The notes under the pieces were generated by a model. The model was not told the origin of the DNA. It did not search any database and saw nothing but the letters and a program-made list of their open reading frames with translations. Of a stretch of 64,000 nucleotides of DNA, positions 35,480-44,697 are shown in pieces. Made by a program: the position numbers and the translations under genes. Numbering within the stretch: position 1 is the stretch's first letter; every line of letters starts with the position of its first letter. Source of the stretch: Jiulongibacter sp966250325 (GTDB lineage Bacteria; Bacteroidota; Bacteroidia; Cytophagales; Spirosomataceae); the NCBI GenBank assembly GCA_966250325.1, contig CBINGY010000002.1, forward strand, positions 140,196 to 204,195, written 5' to 3'.

Positions 35480-38400
35480 TTAGTAGGTAATATTCAAACT
35501 GAAACCATAGGTTCTTGTAGCTGGCAAAGCGAAATACTCAAGTCCCTGAGCTCCTCCATTGAAAGAGTAGGTTGATTCAGGGTCTACATTCGGTATGTTT
35601 TTATACAGCACCGCCAGGTTTCTTCCTACAAAAGACAATCCGATAGCCTGAAAAGGAGTCTTGCTTACCAGTTTAGAAGGGATATTATACCCGAAAGTCA
35701 ATTGACGAAGTTTCACAAAATCACCACTGAAAATGTAATGAGCAGCATTTCTGTCACCCAAATTACTCCAGTAGGCCTGTGCTTGTCTTGGAGTAAGCGT
35801 CAGATTCAAAGGCTCACCGGCTTCGTTTACCCCAGAAATGGTAAGAGGTGCCTCACCTTCTCTTCCCTGTAGAGAAGCCTCAGATAAGCCCCACTGATCC
35901 AGACGCTGATTGGTTCCCGAGTGAATATCACCGCCTATTTTGGTGTCAATCAGGAAGTTCAGATTAAACCCTTTGAAGGAAAAATCATTGGTGATACCTC
36001 CGGTAAAAGGAGCTACTGACTGGCCTATGGCCTCGTAAACGTCATTCCTAACAGGTATACCTTCATTCGTATAAACAGGCTGTCCGTTAATCATTTTTTG
36101 AGTAACACCCGTAATAGTACCGAAAGGCTGCCCTACGATATGCTTGATAAGGGATGTTCTGGTTCTTGATTCCTCAAAAGAGAGCTCGGTAGAACCTTCA
36201 ATTAAACTAACCACATTATTTTTATTGGTAGCAAAGTTTAGTGATACATCCCAGTTGAAGTCATTCTTGCGTATCGCATTTGCGGTAAACAGGAATTCGA
36301 AACCTTTATTGGTAAGCTGTCCTACGTTTACGGTGGTATTATTAAAACCAGAAGCTGTAGAAATGCTGGCATTCAGGATATCATCGGTTGTTTTCTGATC
36401 ATAGTATCCCAGATCAAGACCAAATCTGCCTCCCATAAAGCGAAGATCTAAACCAAACTCAAGTTCGGTAGAAAGAGCCGGATTGATATTCGGGTTGGCA
36501 ATGGTGCCTCTGTTTGCAAAAGAAGCCATATTTCTTTCCAGATGCGGGTTTCCATTTAAGCCATAAGGCTGGGTGGTCTGATAAGCCCCGAGTGATCCGG
36601 TAAGACCTACCTGTGCCCATGATGCTCTTAGTTTTCCAAAGCTCAACCAGCTAGGCATAGCATCAATGAACGCATCAGAGAAAACAAAGCTACCTCCCAC
36701 AGATGGATAAAGAATACTCTTTCCGTTTAATACAGAGAAGTTATCCTGTCTTACAGTTCCGGTTAGGAACAGGTAATTGTCGTATCCAAATTCAGCTGAT
36801 CCAAACCAGGAGTTAATACCTGACTCACTGAAATCGTAGCCAAAGTTTCTGTTATTGGCTGAGTTTAGGGCGTGGAAAAAAGGAACAGAGAATCCATTAC
36901 CCGTGGCCGCAATCTGCTCATACTTACTATATTGTTTGTTACCACCCGCAAATGCATTGATAGAGTATTTTCCATATACTTCGTCAAATCCTACCATGAA
37001 ATCCATGTTAGTCTCCTGACGATTCTGGAAACGCTCATTGATGGCTCCTCCTTGCTGGAAACCCGTTCCCTGAGGGGTAAGAGATTCTCCTTTCGTATAA
37101 TAGAAATCGGTACTTAATCTACCTGAAACATACAGGAAATCAGTAATGTCATACCTCAGCTGACCCGATGCCGTAACACGGTCTCTTACCGTATTTTCAT
37201 TGTATTGATAGGCAGACCAGTAGGCGTTTGAACCCCAGAAGTCTTGATAGTTAGAGAGCATTTCGTCCCCTGGTTCTCTGTTGCCAGCAGCATATACACT
37301 CGGATCTAAACCTGCCGGTAAAGCACCGGGTTTATTCGGATCCCCCTTGGTATCCTCAATGTTCACGTTGGCTGGTAAACGCCATACAGCTTGCGGAGCG
37401 TTACCAGGAGAATCGGAAACACGCGGTCTGTTTTTGGCTTTTTCTTTCGAGTAAAGAATTTTACCATTGACACTAAGTTTCTTTCCAAATTTCGAGTTGG
37501 TAGAGAAGGCGATGTTGGTTCTATCGAAATTGGAATTAGGAAGAATGCTGGTAGAACGCAGATCAGCAAATGAAAGACGGAAATTCTGATCCCCGTTCCC
37601 ACCGGAAAGGGCTACGCTGTTTGTAAGAGCACCACCTGTTTCGTAGAAGCGATCGAAGTTATTACCTGCGTAGCTGTAGGGTCTGGTTTCACCAAAAACG
37701 GTAGGGATTGATCTTCCGTCCATTCTGGGCCCCCATCCTACCAGCCCCCAATCACTAGCTTGCTGAATTGTACCAGGAGCGGTAGCCACATCATTCAGAT
37801 AGTTACCAGAACCAAAGGTGGTTTGTTTTTCAGATTGATCGTTAATGGTTTCTGCTACATAATTCAGACCGTATTGAAGACCAATACCTTTTCTTTTAGT
37901 TCCTTTCTTAGTGGTAATGTTGATTACACCGTTACCACCTCTGGAACCGTAAAGTGCTGCTGCGTTTGCTCCTTTAAGTACGGTAATTGACTCGATATCA
38001 TCCGGGTTTAAACTGGATAGGCCATCTCCGCCGTCAGAACCACCCCAAAGACCAGCTGTACCGTTCTGGCTGTTGTCCATGGGTACACCGTCAATTACAT
38101 AAAGAGGCTGATTTGCACCACCTAGCGTTTTGTTTCCACGGATAATTACCCTTGAAGAGCCGGCAGCACCTGTGGCAGGAGCGGTTACGTTTACACCAGC
38201 GATTCTACCGGCCAGAGAGTTACCCAGGTTGTTTTCGCGAGCCTTCGTAAAGTTATCTCCTGATACCTCAGTCACTGAATACTGAAGTGCTCTTTTGTCA
38301 CGGGTAACGCCCAAGGCGGTAACCACTACTTCTCCCAGAGCATTGGCGTCAGCTGCAAGTGTTACATTGATAGAATTAGCGTTACCCACCACAATGTCCT

Positions 38401-38641
38401 GGGAAATAAAGCCTACATAACTGAAAGTCAGAGTCTGTCCTTTTGAGGCAGAGATCGTGTAAGAGCCTTTGTCATCAGTGATTGTACCGTTTGTGGTACC
38501 CTTCACAGTGACGTTTACACCATAGAGAGGAGAGCCGTCCTGCTCAATAACTTTTCCGGATATACTCATGGTTTGTGCCATGGAGTACAGCGAGACCAAG
38601 CTAAGAGCAAAAACTTTCCATACAGATAGTTTTTTTCTCAT
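35480..38641 (-). CDS. SusC/RagA-family TonB-dependent outer-membrane transporter
   Basis: A 1053-residue TonB-dependent transporter with signal peptide. It has an N-terminal carboxypeptidase-like regulatory domain (ISGKVIEQDGSPLYGVNVTVKG, about 25-105), a SusC-type plug (GVTRDKRALQYSVTEVSGDN, GRIAGVNV, RVIIRGNKTLGGANQPLYVIDGVP, NPDDIESITVLKGANAAALYGSRGGNGVINITTK) and a long barrel ending in TRTYGFSLNITY. It imports the oligosaccharide or other ligand captured by SusD. Regulation may involve the palindrome and promoter in the upstream gap. The adjacent sulfatase suggests a sulfated substrate. Confidence 0.96.
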   Translation of the reverse strand: MRKKLSVWKVFALSLVSLYSMAQTMSISGKVIEQDGSPLYGVNVTVKGTTNGTITDDKGSYTISASKGQTLTFSYVGFISQDIVVGNANSINVTLAADANALGEVVVTALGVTRDKRALQYSVTEVSGDNFTKARENNLGNSLAGRIAGVNVTAPATGAAGSSRVIIRGNKTLGGANQPLYVIDGVPMDNSQNGTAGLWGGSDGGDGLSSLNPDDIESITVLKGANAAALYGSRGGNGVINITTKKGTKRKGIGLQYGLNYVAETINDQSEKQTTFGSGNYLNDVATAPGTIQQASDWGLVGWGPRMDGRSIPTVFGETRPYSYAGNNFDRFYETGGALTNSVALSGGNGDQNFRLSFADLRSTSILPNSNFDRTNIAFSTNSKFGKKLSVNGKILYSKEKAKNRPRVSDSPGNAPQAVWRLPANVNIEDTKGDPNKPGALPAGLDPSVYAAGNREPGDEMLSNYQDFWGSNAYWSAYQYNENTVRDRVTASGQLRYDITDFLYVSGRLSTDFYYTKGESLTPQGTGFQQGGAINERFQNRQETNMDFMVGFDEVYGKYSINAFAGGNKQYSKYEQIAATGNGFSVPFFHALNSANNRNFGYDFSESGINSWFGSAEFGYDNYLFLTGTVRQDNFSVLNGKSILYPSVGGSFVFSDAFIDAMPSWLSFGKLRASWAQVGLTGSLGAYQTTQPYGLNGNPHLERNMASFANRGTIANPNINPALSTELEFGLDLRFMGGRFGLDLGYYDQKTTDDILNASISTASGFNNTTVNVGQLTNKGFEFLFTANAIRKNDFNWDVSLNFATNKNNVVSLIEGSTELSFEESRTRTSLIKHIVGQPFGTITGVTQKMINGQPVYTNEGIPVRNDVYEAIGQSVAPFTGGITNDFSFKGFNLNFLIDTKIGGDIHSGTNQRLDQWGLSEASLQGREGEAPLTISGVNEAGEPLNLTLTPRQAQAYWSNLGDRNAAHYIFSGDFVKLRQLTFGYNIPSKLVSKTPFQAIGLSFVGRNLAVLYKNIPNVDPESTYSFNGGAQGLEYFALPATRTYGFSLNITY

Positions 38642-38744
38642 ACGAATAAGAAAGGTTTAGAAATGATTAATAGTTACTTGAAAAGGTCTTCGGGTTATAA
38701 AAAGAAGAGGTTTACTACCGGGGTTAAGGGTAAATAAACTTACA

Positions 38745-38752
38745 CAAAGGTA
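38745..38752 (-). promoter_or_regulatory. Candidate -7 element of the susC promoter
   Basis: On the minus strand this reads TACCTTTG, an exact match to the Bacteroidota TAnnTTTG element, about 104 nt upstream of the susC start codon. A good -33 TTG at the usual 17-23 nt spacing is not seen, which fits a promoter needing an activator. Confidence 0.45.
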
Positions 38753-38823
38753 AATGAATTGTTAGAATAGTGCCATTTTTGATATGGTACTATTTTATCT
38801 TTCTTTTTGCTCAAAATACCTTA

Positions 38824-38835
38824 GCAAACGTTTGC
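38824..38835. promoter_or_regulatory. LacI/PurR-type 12-bp palindromic operator upstream of susC
   Basis: GCAAACGTTTGC is a perfect palindrome with a central CG, the hallmark of LacI-family operators and identical to the core of the E. coli PurR box. It lies in the 302-bp gap between the nhaD and susC genes, about 70 bp upstream of the candidate -7 element. The rest of this gap (38642-38943) is AT-rich with no gene. No LacI-family regulator is encoded in the window. Confidence 0.5.
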
Positions 38836-38943
38836 AAACTTAAATTTTGATCAATCTGGAATAAGTGTCAATATGACATATTTAACTTGATTAATCCTCC
38901 CGAATAGGTAGTCTATCAAATTTGGCAATTAGCTTTCGGATAA

Positions 38944-40200
38944 TTAAAGAAGAAGAAATGCGAGAATACCTGCGAAATAACCCGCCAGAGCCAGCCAGGT
39001 AATTTTTTTCATATACCAGAAGAAACTGATCTTTTCCATGCCCATTACCGCTACTCCGGCTGCCGATCCGATGATAAGGGCTGATCCGCCAGTACCGGCA
39101 CAGTAAGCCAACAGCTCCCAGAAACTGTGATCCATGGGATACTGCTCCAGAGAATACATTCCCATAGATGCGGCTACCAGAGGAACATTGTCTACAATCG
39201 CAGATAATAATCCAATGAGTGTTACAATCACCGTTTCATTTTTGAATTTCGAGTCAAGCCATGCTGCGGCTTCTCCCAGTAAACCAGTGCTTTGTAATCC
39301 CGCAACGGCCAGCAATATTCCAAGGAAAAACAAGACGGTTGGTATATCTATTTTCTCAAGAGCATGATAGATGGAATAGCGTTTCTTGTGTTCTTTTGGT
39401 TTGTTTCTGCCTAAGACTTCCGAAGTAGCCCAAAGGATACTTAATACAAATAGCATTCCCACATAAGGGGGCAGGTGAGTGATAGTTTTGAATATAGGAA
39501 CAAAAACTAGCCCGCCAACTCCGAGTATGAGGAAAAGCGTTTTTTCAAATGCAGGAGCTTCATCTGAGCCTGTAGTGCCTTTGACTCCCAGCGTTCCTTT
39601 GGTCTGAAAAGACAACAGAATCAAAGGAATTACCATACTTACGATCGCTGGCATAAATACTTTCAACATGATATTCACGGTGCTTATCTGACCGCCAATC
39701 CAGAGCATGGTGGTAGTTACATCACCAATAGGAGAGAACGCCCCCCCGGCATTGGCAGCGATTACAACCATTCCCGCCATGATCATTCGGTCTTCTTTGT
39801 TTGCCACCAGTTTTCTCAAAAGCGTAATCATTACGATAGTAGTGGTTAGGTTATCCAGAATAGCCGAGAGAAAGAAAGTGATAAAAGAAATGAGCCAGAG
39901 TAATGTCTTTTTGTTTTGGGTCTTGATCAGGTTGGTGATCAGATCAAAACCATGATACGTATCCACCAGCTCCACAATTGTCATCGCTCCCAGAAGGAAA
40001 AACAGGATAGAAGAAATATCTCCCAAATGTTCCAGGAGTTCCTGATCTATAAGCTCATGATCTAAAGAACCCATTGCAAAAATGGCCCAGATCACAGTTC
40101 CGGTAAACAGAGCAGAAGCTGTTTTGTTAATGTGAAGGTTGTGTTCGAGTACTATGGCAGTATAGCCAAGCACAAATACGACAATGAGCAGAGTTTCCAT
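38944..40200 (-). CDS. nhaD: NhaD-type Na+/H+ antiporter (copy 1)
   Basis: A 418-residue inner-membrane protein of the ion-transporter superfamily. NhaD hallmarks include EHNLHINKTASALFTG, ILFFLLGAMTIVELVDTYHGFDLI, LSAILDNLTTTIVMITLLRKL, ANAGGAFSPIGDVTTTMLWIGGQI and LIGLLSAIVDNVPLVAASMGMY near the end. It exchanges Na+ (or Li+) for protons and supports salt and alkaline-pH homeostasis. Highly similar to the next gene upstream, separated by 109 bp, so the two are tandem paralogues. Confidence 0.93.
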   Translation of the reverse strand: METLLIVVFVLGYTAIVLEHNLHINKTASALFTGTVIWAIFAMGSLDHELIDQELLEHLGDISSILFFLLGAMTIVELVDTYHGFDLITNLIKTQNKKTLLWLISFITFFLSAILDNLTTTIVMITLLRKLVANKEDRMIMAGMVVIAANAGGAFSPIGDVTTTMLWIGGQISTVNIMLKVFMPAIVSMVIPLILLSFQTKGTLGVKGTTGSDEAPAFEKTLFLILGVGGLVFVPIFKTITHLPPYVGMLFVLSILWATSEVLGRNKPKEHKKRYSIYHALEKIDIPTVLFFLGILLAVAGLQSTGLLGEAAAWLDSKFKNETVIVTLIGLLSAIVDNVPLVAASMGMYSLEQYPMDHSFWELLAYCAGTGGSALIIGSAAGVAVMGMEKISFFWYMKKITWLALAGYFAGILAFLLL

Positions 40201-40309
40201 TTCAGATCAAAAGGGGTAATAGAGGGTTTTTCCCAATGGGCTTAATCTGTCAAATGTAAACAAAAGTAGAAGCTATCCATCTTAGATAGCCTAATTCTTT
40301 AACAGCGGC

Positions 40310-41575
40310 TTAATTCATCAACAGGTAAACGCCTATTCCGGCAAAATATCCGATTAAAGCCAGCCATGAAATCTTTTTGACATACCAGAAAAAACTGATT
40401 TTTTCCATTCCCATCGCGGCTACACCAGCAGCCGAGCCTATAATAAGGGCAGAACCTCCTGTACCGGCACAGTAAGCCAGCAATTTCCAGAAGGTATCAT
40501 CGGTAGGAAATTGTTCCAGAGAATACATACCCATGGATGCAGCCACCAGGGGAACATTATCTACCACCGCAGAAAGCAGACCAATCAATGTAACAATGAC
40601 CGTCTGACTGCTTATATTCTCGGCAAGCGTAGTGGCCAGTGAAGTAAGTACACCCTCTGTTTGCAGGGCAGAAACCGCCAGAAGGATTCCCAGGAAGAAT
40701 AGCACACTTGGCATGTCGACTTTTTCCAAAGCTCTGTAAACACTATACTTGTTGCGGTAATGATCCTCCTTGTTTTTCAGCAGAAGTTCGGTTACCAGCC
40801 AAAGTACCCCTAACGCCAGTAACATACCCACAAAAGGAGGCAGATGTGTAATGGTTTTAAATACAGGAACGGATACTAAACCTCCCAGACCCGTAAAGAA
40901 TATGGCGTATTTTTCAAATTTGGTATGGTGTTTTTCCTCATCACCTGAAAACAGCTTTTGAGGAAGAGTTCCTTTCAGGCTTGGGGCAATAACCAGTAAT
41001 GGCACCAGCATGCAAACCAGACTGGGAAGTATAAGGCTCGTAATAATGTTAGAAGCGGTTATCTGGCCACCTATCCAAAGCATGGTAGTGGTGACATCAC
41101 CCATAGGAGACCAGGCACCGCCGGCATTGGCTGCTACCACAATAAGCCCCACAAACATGAGCCTTAGATTCTCTTTCTCGATCAGTTTTTTGACCAGAGT
41201 CACCATCACAATGGTGGTGGTAAGGTTGTCCAGAATGGCCGAAAGAAAGAAGGTTAGGATGGCAATAATCCATAGTAATTTTACCTGGCTGCGTGTGGTA
41301 ATTCGATCAGTTATTATGTCAAATCCGTCATAGGTATCAATAAGCTCCACAATGGTCATAGCTCCCATAAGGAAAAACAGGATACTGGCAATTTCGCTGA
41401 GGTGGTGGAGTAATTCTTCATTCATGAGTTCTTTATCATGTGACATGAAGGATACGACCGTCCAGCAAAGTGCACCTGTAAGCAGTGCTGATGATGATTT
41501 GTCAATAGAAATATTGTGTTCCAGAACGATTCCAATATAACCTATTACAAAAACAAGAATCAGAAGAGTAACCAT
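40310..41575 (-). CDS. nhaD: NhaD-type Na+/H+ antiporter (copy 2)
   Basis: A 421-residue paralogue of the downstream antiporter with the same order of motifs: EHNISIDKSSSALLTGALCW, FFLMGAMTIVELIDTYDGFD, LSAILDNLTTTIVMVTLVKK, ANAGGAWSPMGDVTTTMLWI and LSAVVDNVPLVAASMGMYSL. The core motifs are nearly identical, while the mid-protein loop (LKGTLPQKLFSGDEEKHH against TKGTLGVKGTTGSDEAP) and some helices differ. That points to an old duplication with possible change in ion preference, pH response or expression. Confidence 0.93.
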   Translation of the reverse strand: MVTLLILVFVIGYIGIVLEHNISIDKSSSALLTGALCWTVVSFMSHDKELMNEELLHHLSEIASILFFLMGAMTIVELIDTYDGFDIITDRITTRSQVKLLWIIAILTFFLSAILDNLTTTIVMVTLVKKLIEKENLRLMFVGLIVVAANAGGAWSPMGDVTTTMLWIGGQITASNIITSLILPSLVCMLVPLLVIAPSLKGTLPQKLFSGDEEKHHTKFEKYAIFFTGLGGLVSVPVFKTITHLPPFVGMLLALGVLWLVTELLLKNKEDHYRNKYSVYRALEKVDMPSVLFFLGILLAVSALQTEGVLTSLATTLAENISSQTVIVTLIGLLSAVVDNVPLVAASMGMYSLEQFPTDDTFWKLLAYCAGTGGSALIIGSAAGVAAMGMEKISFFWYVKKISWLALIGYFAGIGVYLLMN

Positions 41576-41761
41576 GAATTGCGTTGTTTTTTAGCTGCCG
41601 CAAAAATAGGGATCAATTGCCCGCAGCCAAATCAAAAATGGTAATCTGACCGTATTTGCAGGTTTTTTCGGTTTTCATTGAGTCTATTTTCCGCTTATCC
41701 TTTTATGGGGTAGTCATAAAACCGGCTTTACTAATATTGTATGGAAATTGACTGTATGCAT

Positions 41762-43222
41762 ATGAGAGTTTTTACAAGACTGTGTGTGGTAATTGCGGTA
41801 TTCTTTGCCTTCAGGGCTCAATCCCAAACACGCCTTTCTATTCCTGAAAATACCCCGGTTTTTGATCTTGCCGGCTGTATCGATTATGCTCTGGAGCATA
41901 ATGTGATGATGAGACAAAGCAGACTGGCTATTGAAAGTAGTCTTGTGCGTTTAAACCAGGCCAAAGCAGATGTTTTGCCCCAGGTGAATGGAAGCGTGAA
42001 TGGAAATTCTAATTTCGGACGGAACGTTGACCCTTTCTCAAACAGCATAGTTACACAAGCCATCGGAACCAACTCCATGGGGGTAGGAGGATCCGTGATT
42101 GTATACAATGGCGACAGGCTGAAGAATACTATTTCTATGAATATGCTGGATGTAGAAGCTTCTCAGATGGATCTTCAGGCTCAGCGAAACGCCATTTCAC
42201 TTCAGGTGGCCCTGTCTTATCTCAATATGCTCTCTACCTCTGAAATGATTGAGGTAGCCTCAAGGAATCTGGAAATCACCCGGCTTCAGCTGGAACGTAC
42301 TGAGAAAATGGTACGGGCCGGGTCATTGCCTGAAACCAATCTCTTTGACCTGAACGCTCAGATTGCCAATGACGAGCTTCAGTTGGTCAATGCTCAGAAT
42401 AATTATGAAAATGCGATGGTCTCCTTAAAGCAGGCGATGAATTACACGGGTTTTGAGCCTATCCGAGTGAGCGAGGTGAACGTTCCAGACCCGGCTTTAC
42501 AGCCCTATGCAGAAAGTACACAGCAGGTGTATGATGCAGCCATGAGTTTCCTTCCTGAAATCAAAGCATCGCGACTTCGTGAAGAGCTGGCCATAAAAAA
42601 TATTCAGATTGCCCGTTCTGTAGGGTTACCTACTATCCGTGCCAATGCCAACTGGGGTACAGCCTATTCAACGGTAGCCAAGCGGATCATACAGGGCCAG
42701 CCTACTATTCAGAAAATCCCGCTTACGGCCACTATCAACGGTGAAACCGTGCCGGTAGTTATAGATTTTCCTCAAACGAGCACCAGTACCGAAGGCATCC
42801 CTTACTTCTCTCAAATTGGTAATAACCAGAATGTAAACCTGGGATTAAACGTTCAAATACCTATTTTTAACGGGCATGCCAGAAAGTATCAGGAGCAGGC
42901 GGCTAAGATTCAGCATATGCAAAGTGAACTTACCACAGAGAGTTCTCAGCTTACGGTTCGGCAGAACATTGATCAGGCTTTCATTAATATGTCAAATGCC
43001 GCAAAGACCTACAGTGCGAGTCTGATTCAGGTAGATGCCTTACAAAAAGCCTTTGAGGCGGCTAATGCCCGTTATAATGCCGGAGCATCCAATTTTGTGG
43101 ATTATAATCTGGCCAAAACGAACCTGGATAGAGCCAGTGCCAATCTAATACAGGCCAAATATGATTATGTATTCCGGATGAAGATCCTGGATTTTTATCA
43201 AAACAAACCCCTTCAGTTCTAA
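41762..43222 (+). CDS. TolC-family outer-membrane efflux protein
   Basis: A 486-residue protein starting MRVFTRL (ATG 41762; an in-frame ATG at 41741 would prepend seven residues without a better signal). The signal peptide ends at RAQSQ. Two repeats of helix-rich TolC domain follow: DLAGCIDYALEHNVMMRQSRLAIESS, then VALSYLNMLSTSEMIEVASRNLEITRLQLERTEKMV, repeated as RQNIDQAFINMSNAAKTYSASLIQVDALQKAF. It forms the trimeric exit duct of a tripartite efflux or type I secretion system. It is followed after 25 bp by the periplasmic adaptor gene. Confidence 0.93.
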   Translation: MRVFTRLCVVIAVFFAFRAQSQTRLSIPENTPVFDLAGCIDYALEHNVMMRQSRLAIESSLVRLNQAKADVLPQVNGSVNGNSNFGRNVDPFSNSIVTQAIGTNSMGVGGSVIVYNGDRLKNTISMNMLDVEASQMDLQAQRNAISLQVALSYLNMLSTSEMIEVASRNLEITRLQLERTEKMVRAGSLPETNLFDLNAQIANDELQLVNAQNNYENAMVSLKQAMNYTGFEPIRVSEVNVPDPALQPYAESTQQVYDAAMSFLPEIKASRLREELAIKNIQIARSVGLPTIRANANWGTAYSTVAKRIIQGQPTIQKIPLTATINGETVPVVIDFPQTSTSTEGIPYFSQIGNNQNVNLGLNVQIPIFNGHARKYQEQAAKIQHMQSELTTESSQLTVRQNIDQAFINMSNAAKTYSASLIQVDALQKAFEAANARYNAGASNFVDYNLAKTNLDRASANLIQAKYDYVFRMKILDFYQNKPLQF

Positions 43223-43247
43223 ATCACTTAATAGTCTAAGTAACGAT

Positions 43248-44636
43248 ATGAAAAAGAATTCTAACAGAATATGGTGGATCACCGGCGGAGTAGCTCTGGC
43301 ATTCATCGCTTTTCTGATCATTGGCAAAAAAATGGGCTGGATCGGCAAAGTGGAGGCTTCTGAGGTAGAGTTTACCAAGGTAACCCGCTCAGATCTCACG
43401 GAAACCGTTTCTGCCAGTGGAAAAGTGCAGCCAGAGGTGGAAGTTAAAATATCTCCTGACGTCTCGGGAGAAATAATAGGGCTATACATAGAGGAAGGTG
43501 ATTCTGTTCGCAAAGGACAGTTGTTACTCCGTATTCAGCCAGAGAATTATGTTTCGGTTGTAGATCGGTTTAAAGCGGGCGTTAACCAGTCAAAAGCCTC
43601 TGCTGAGCAGGCCAAATCGCAGATTGCCCGGGCAGAGTCCCAGATGTTGCGATCAGAGCTTGAGTACAAACGTCAGAAGCAATTACTTGATGACAAGGTA
43701 ATCTCCCGTTCAGAATTTGAAGTTGCTGAAACCAATTACCTCATTGCCAAACAGGATTTACAAGCGGCTAAGTCAGCCTACGATGCTGCACAGTTTGGAA
43801 TCCGGAGTGCCGAGGCCAATTTGAAGGACGCATCTGAAAACCTCAGGAAGACCAATATTTATGCACCTATGGACGGTATTGTCTCTAAGCTGGACGTGGA
43901 GCTGGGCGAGCGTGTGGTTGGTACTTCGCAAATGGCAGGTACAGAAATGTTGCGTATTGCAAACCTTAACAATATGGAGGTGAGGGTGGATGTCAACGAA
44001 AACGATATCGTACGGGTTCATCGGGGCGATACGGCTATTATTGACGTGGATGCCTATGGCTCTATGGATAAGAAATTTAAAGGAATCATCACGCAGATAG
44101 CCAACACAGCGAATGGGGTGGGAACAGCCACCGCTGCTGCCTCCGGTAATTCAACGGAATCGGTAACCGAGTTTGAGGTGCGTATAAAAATTCTTCCTTC
44201 GTCTTATCAGGATCTGCTTGATGAGAGAAAGTACCCTTTTAAACCCGGTATGACGGCCACAGTAGATATCATCACAGAAACTCGAAATAAGGTGTTATCG
44301 GTACCTATTGCTGCGGTGACCACCCGTAGTGGTGAAGAAGAAAGCGATGAAAAGAAAGAGGAAGAAGAGGGGAGTCCGTTTGGTGCACGCAAAGTAGAAA
44401 CTGCCAAAGCAGAGGAAATTCGTGAAATTGTCTTTGTTAATGAAGGTGGAAAGGCCAAAATTAAGGAAGTAAAAACCGGCATTACAGATACTGTAAAAGG
44501 CACAATTGAAATTCTGTCTGGCCTTAAGGAGGGGGAAGAGGTGATATCTGGTCCATATATTGAAGTCTCAGACAGGCTCAAAGAAGGAAAACCTGTGGTG
44601 AAGAAGCAGGAAGGGAAAGAGAAGAAAGATAAATAG
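43248..44636 (+). CDS. HlyD/MacA-type periplasmic adaptor protein
   Basis: A 462-residue membrane-fusion protein with one N-terminal transmembrane helix (about 10-30), a lipoyl half-motif (SASGKVQPEVEVKISPDVSGEIIGLYIEEGDSVRKGQLL), a long coiled-coil hairpin (about 100-200), the second lipoyl half (NIYAPMDGIVSKLDVELGERV) and beta-barrel plus membrane-proximal domains. A charged insertion EEESDEKKEEEEG occurs near residue 365, followed by a Lys-rich C-terminus. It connects an inner-membrane pump, probably MacB-like, to the TolC protein. No pump gene follows here. Confidence 0.92.
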   Translation: MKKNSNRIWWITGGVALAFIAFLIIGKKMGWIGKVEASEVEFTKVTRSDLTETVSASGKVQPEVEVKISPDVSGEIIGLYIEEGDSVRKGQLLLRIQPENYVSVVDRFKAGVNQSKASAEQAKSQIARAESQMLRSELEYKRQKQLLDDKVISRSEFEVAETNYLIAKQDLQAAKSAYDAAQFGIRSAEANLKDASENLRKTNIYAPMDGIVSKLDVELGERVVGTSQMAGTEMLRIANLNNMEVRVDVNENDIVRVHRGDTAIIDVDAYGSMDKKFKGIITQIANTANGVGTATAAASGNSTESVTEFEVRIKILPSSYQDLLDERKYPFKPGMTATVDIITETRNKVLSVPIAAVTTRSGEEESDEKKEEEEGSPFGARKVETAKAEEIREIVFVNEGGKAKIKEVKTGITDTVKGTIEILSGLKEGEEVISGPYIEVSDRLKEGKPVVKKQEGKEKKDK

Positions 44637-44656
44637 CATCGTTTGATGATAAGTGT

Positions 44657-44682
44657 AAAGAGGGCTCTTTGAAGCCCTCTTT
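44657..44682 (+). terminator. Intrinsic terminator after the tolC-hlyD operon
   Basis: AAAGAGGGCT (44657-44666) pairs perfectly with AGCCCTCTTT (44673-44682) around a CTTTGA loop, 20 bp past the adaptor stop. It directly abuts a TATATTTG promoter element (44686-44693) for gpsA. Confidence 0.85.
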
Positions 44683-44697
44683 GTGTATATTTGCTTT

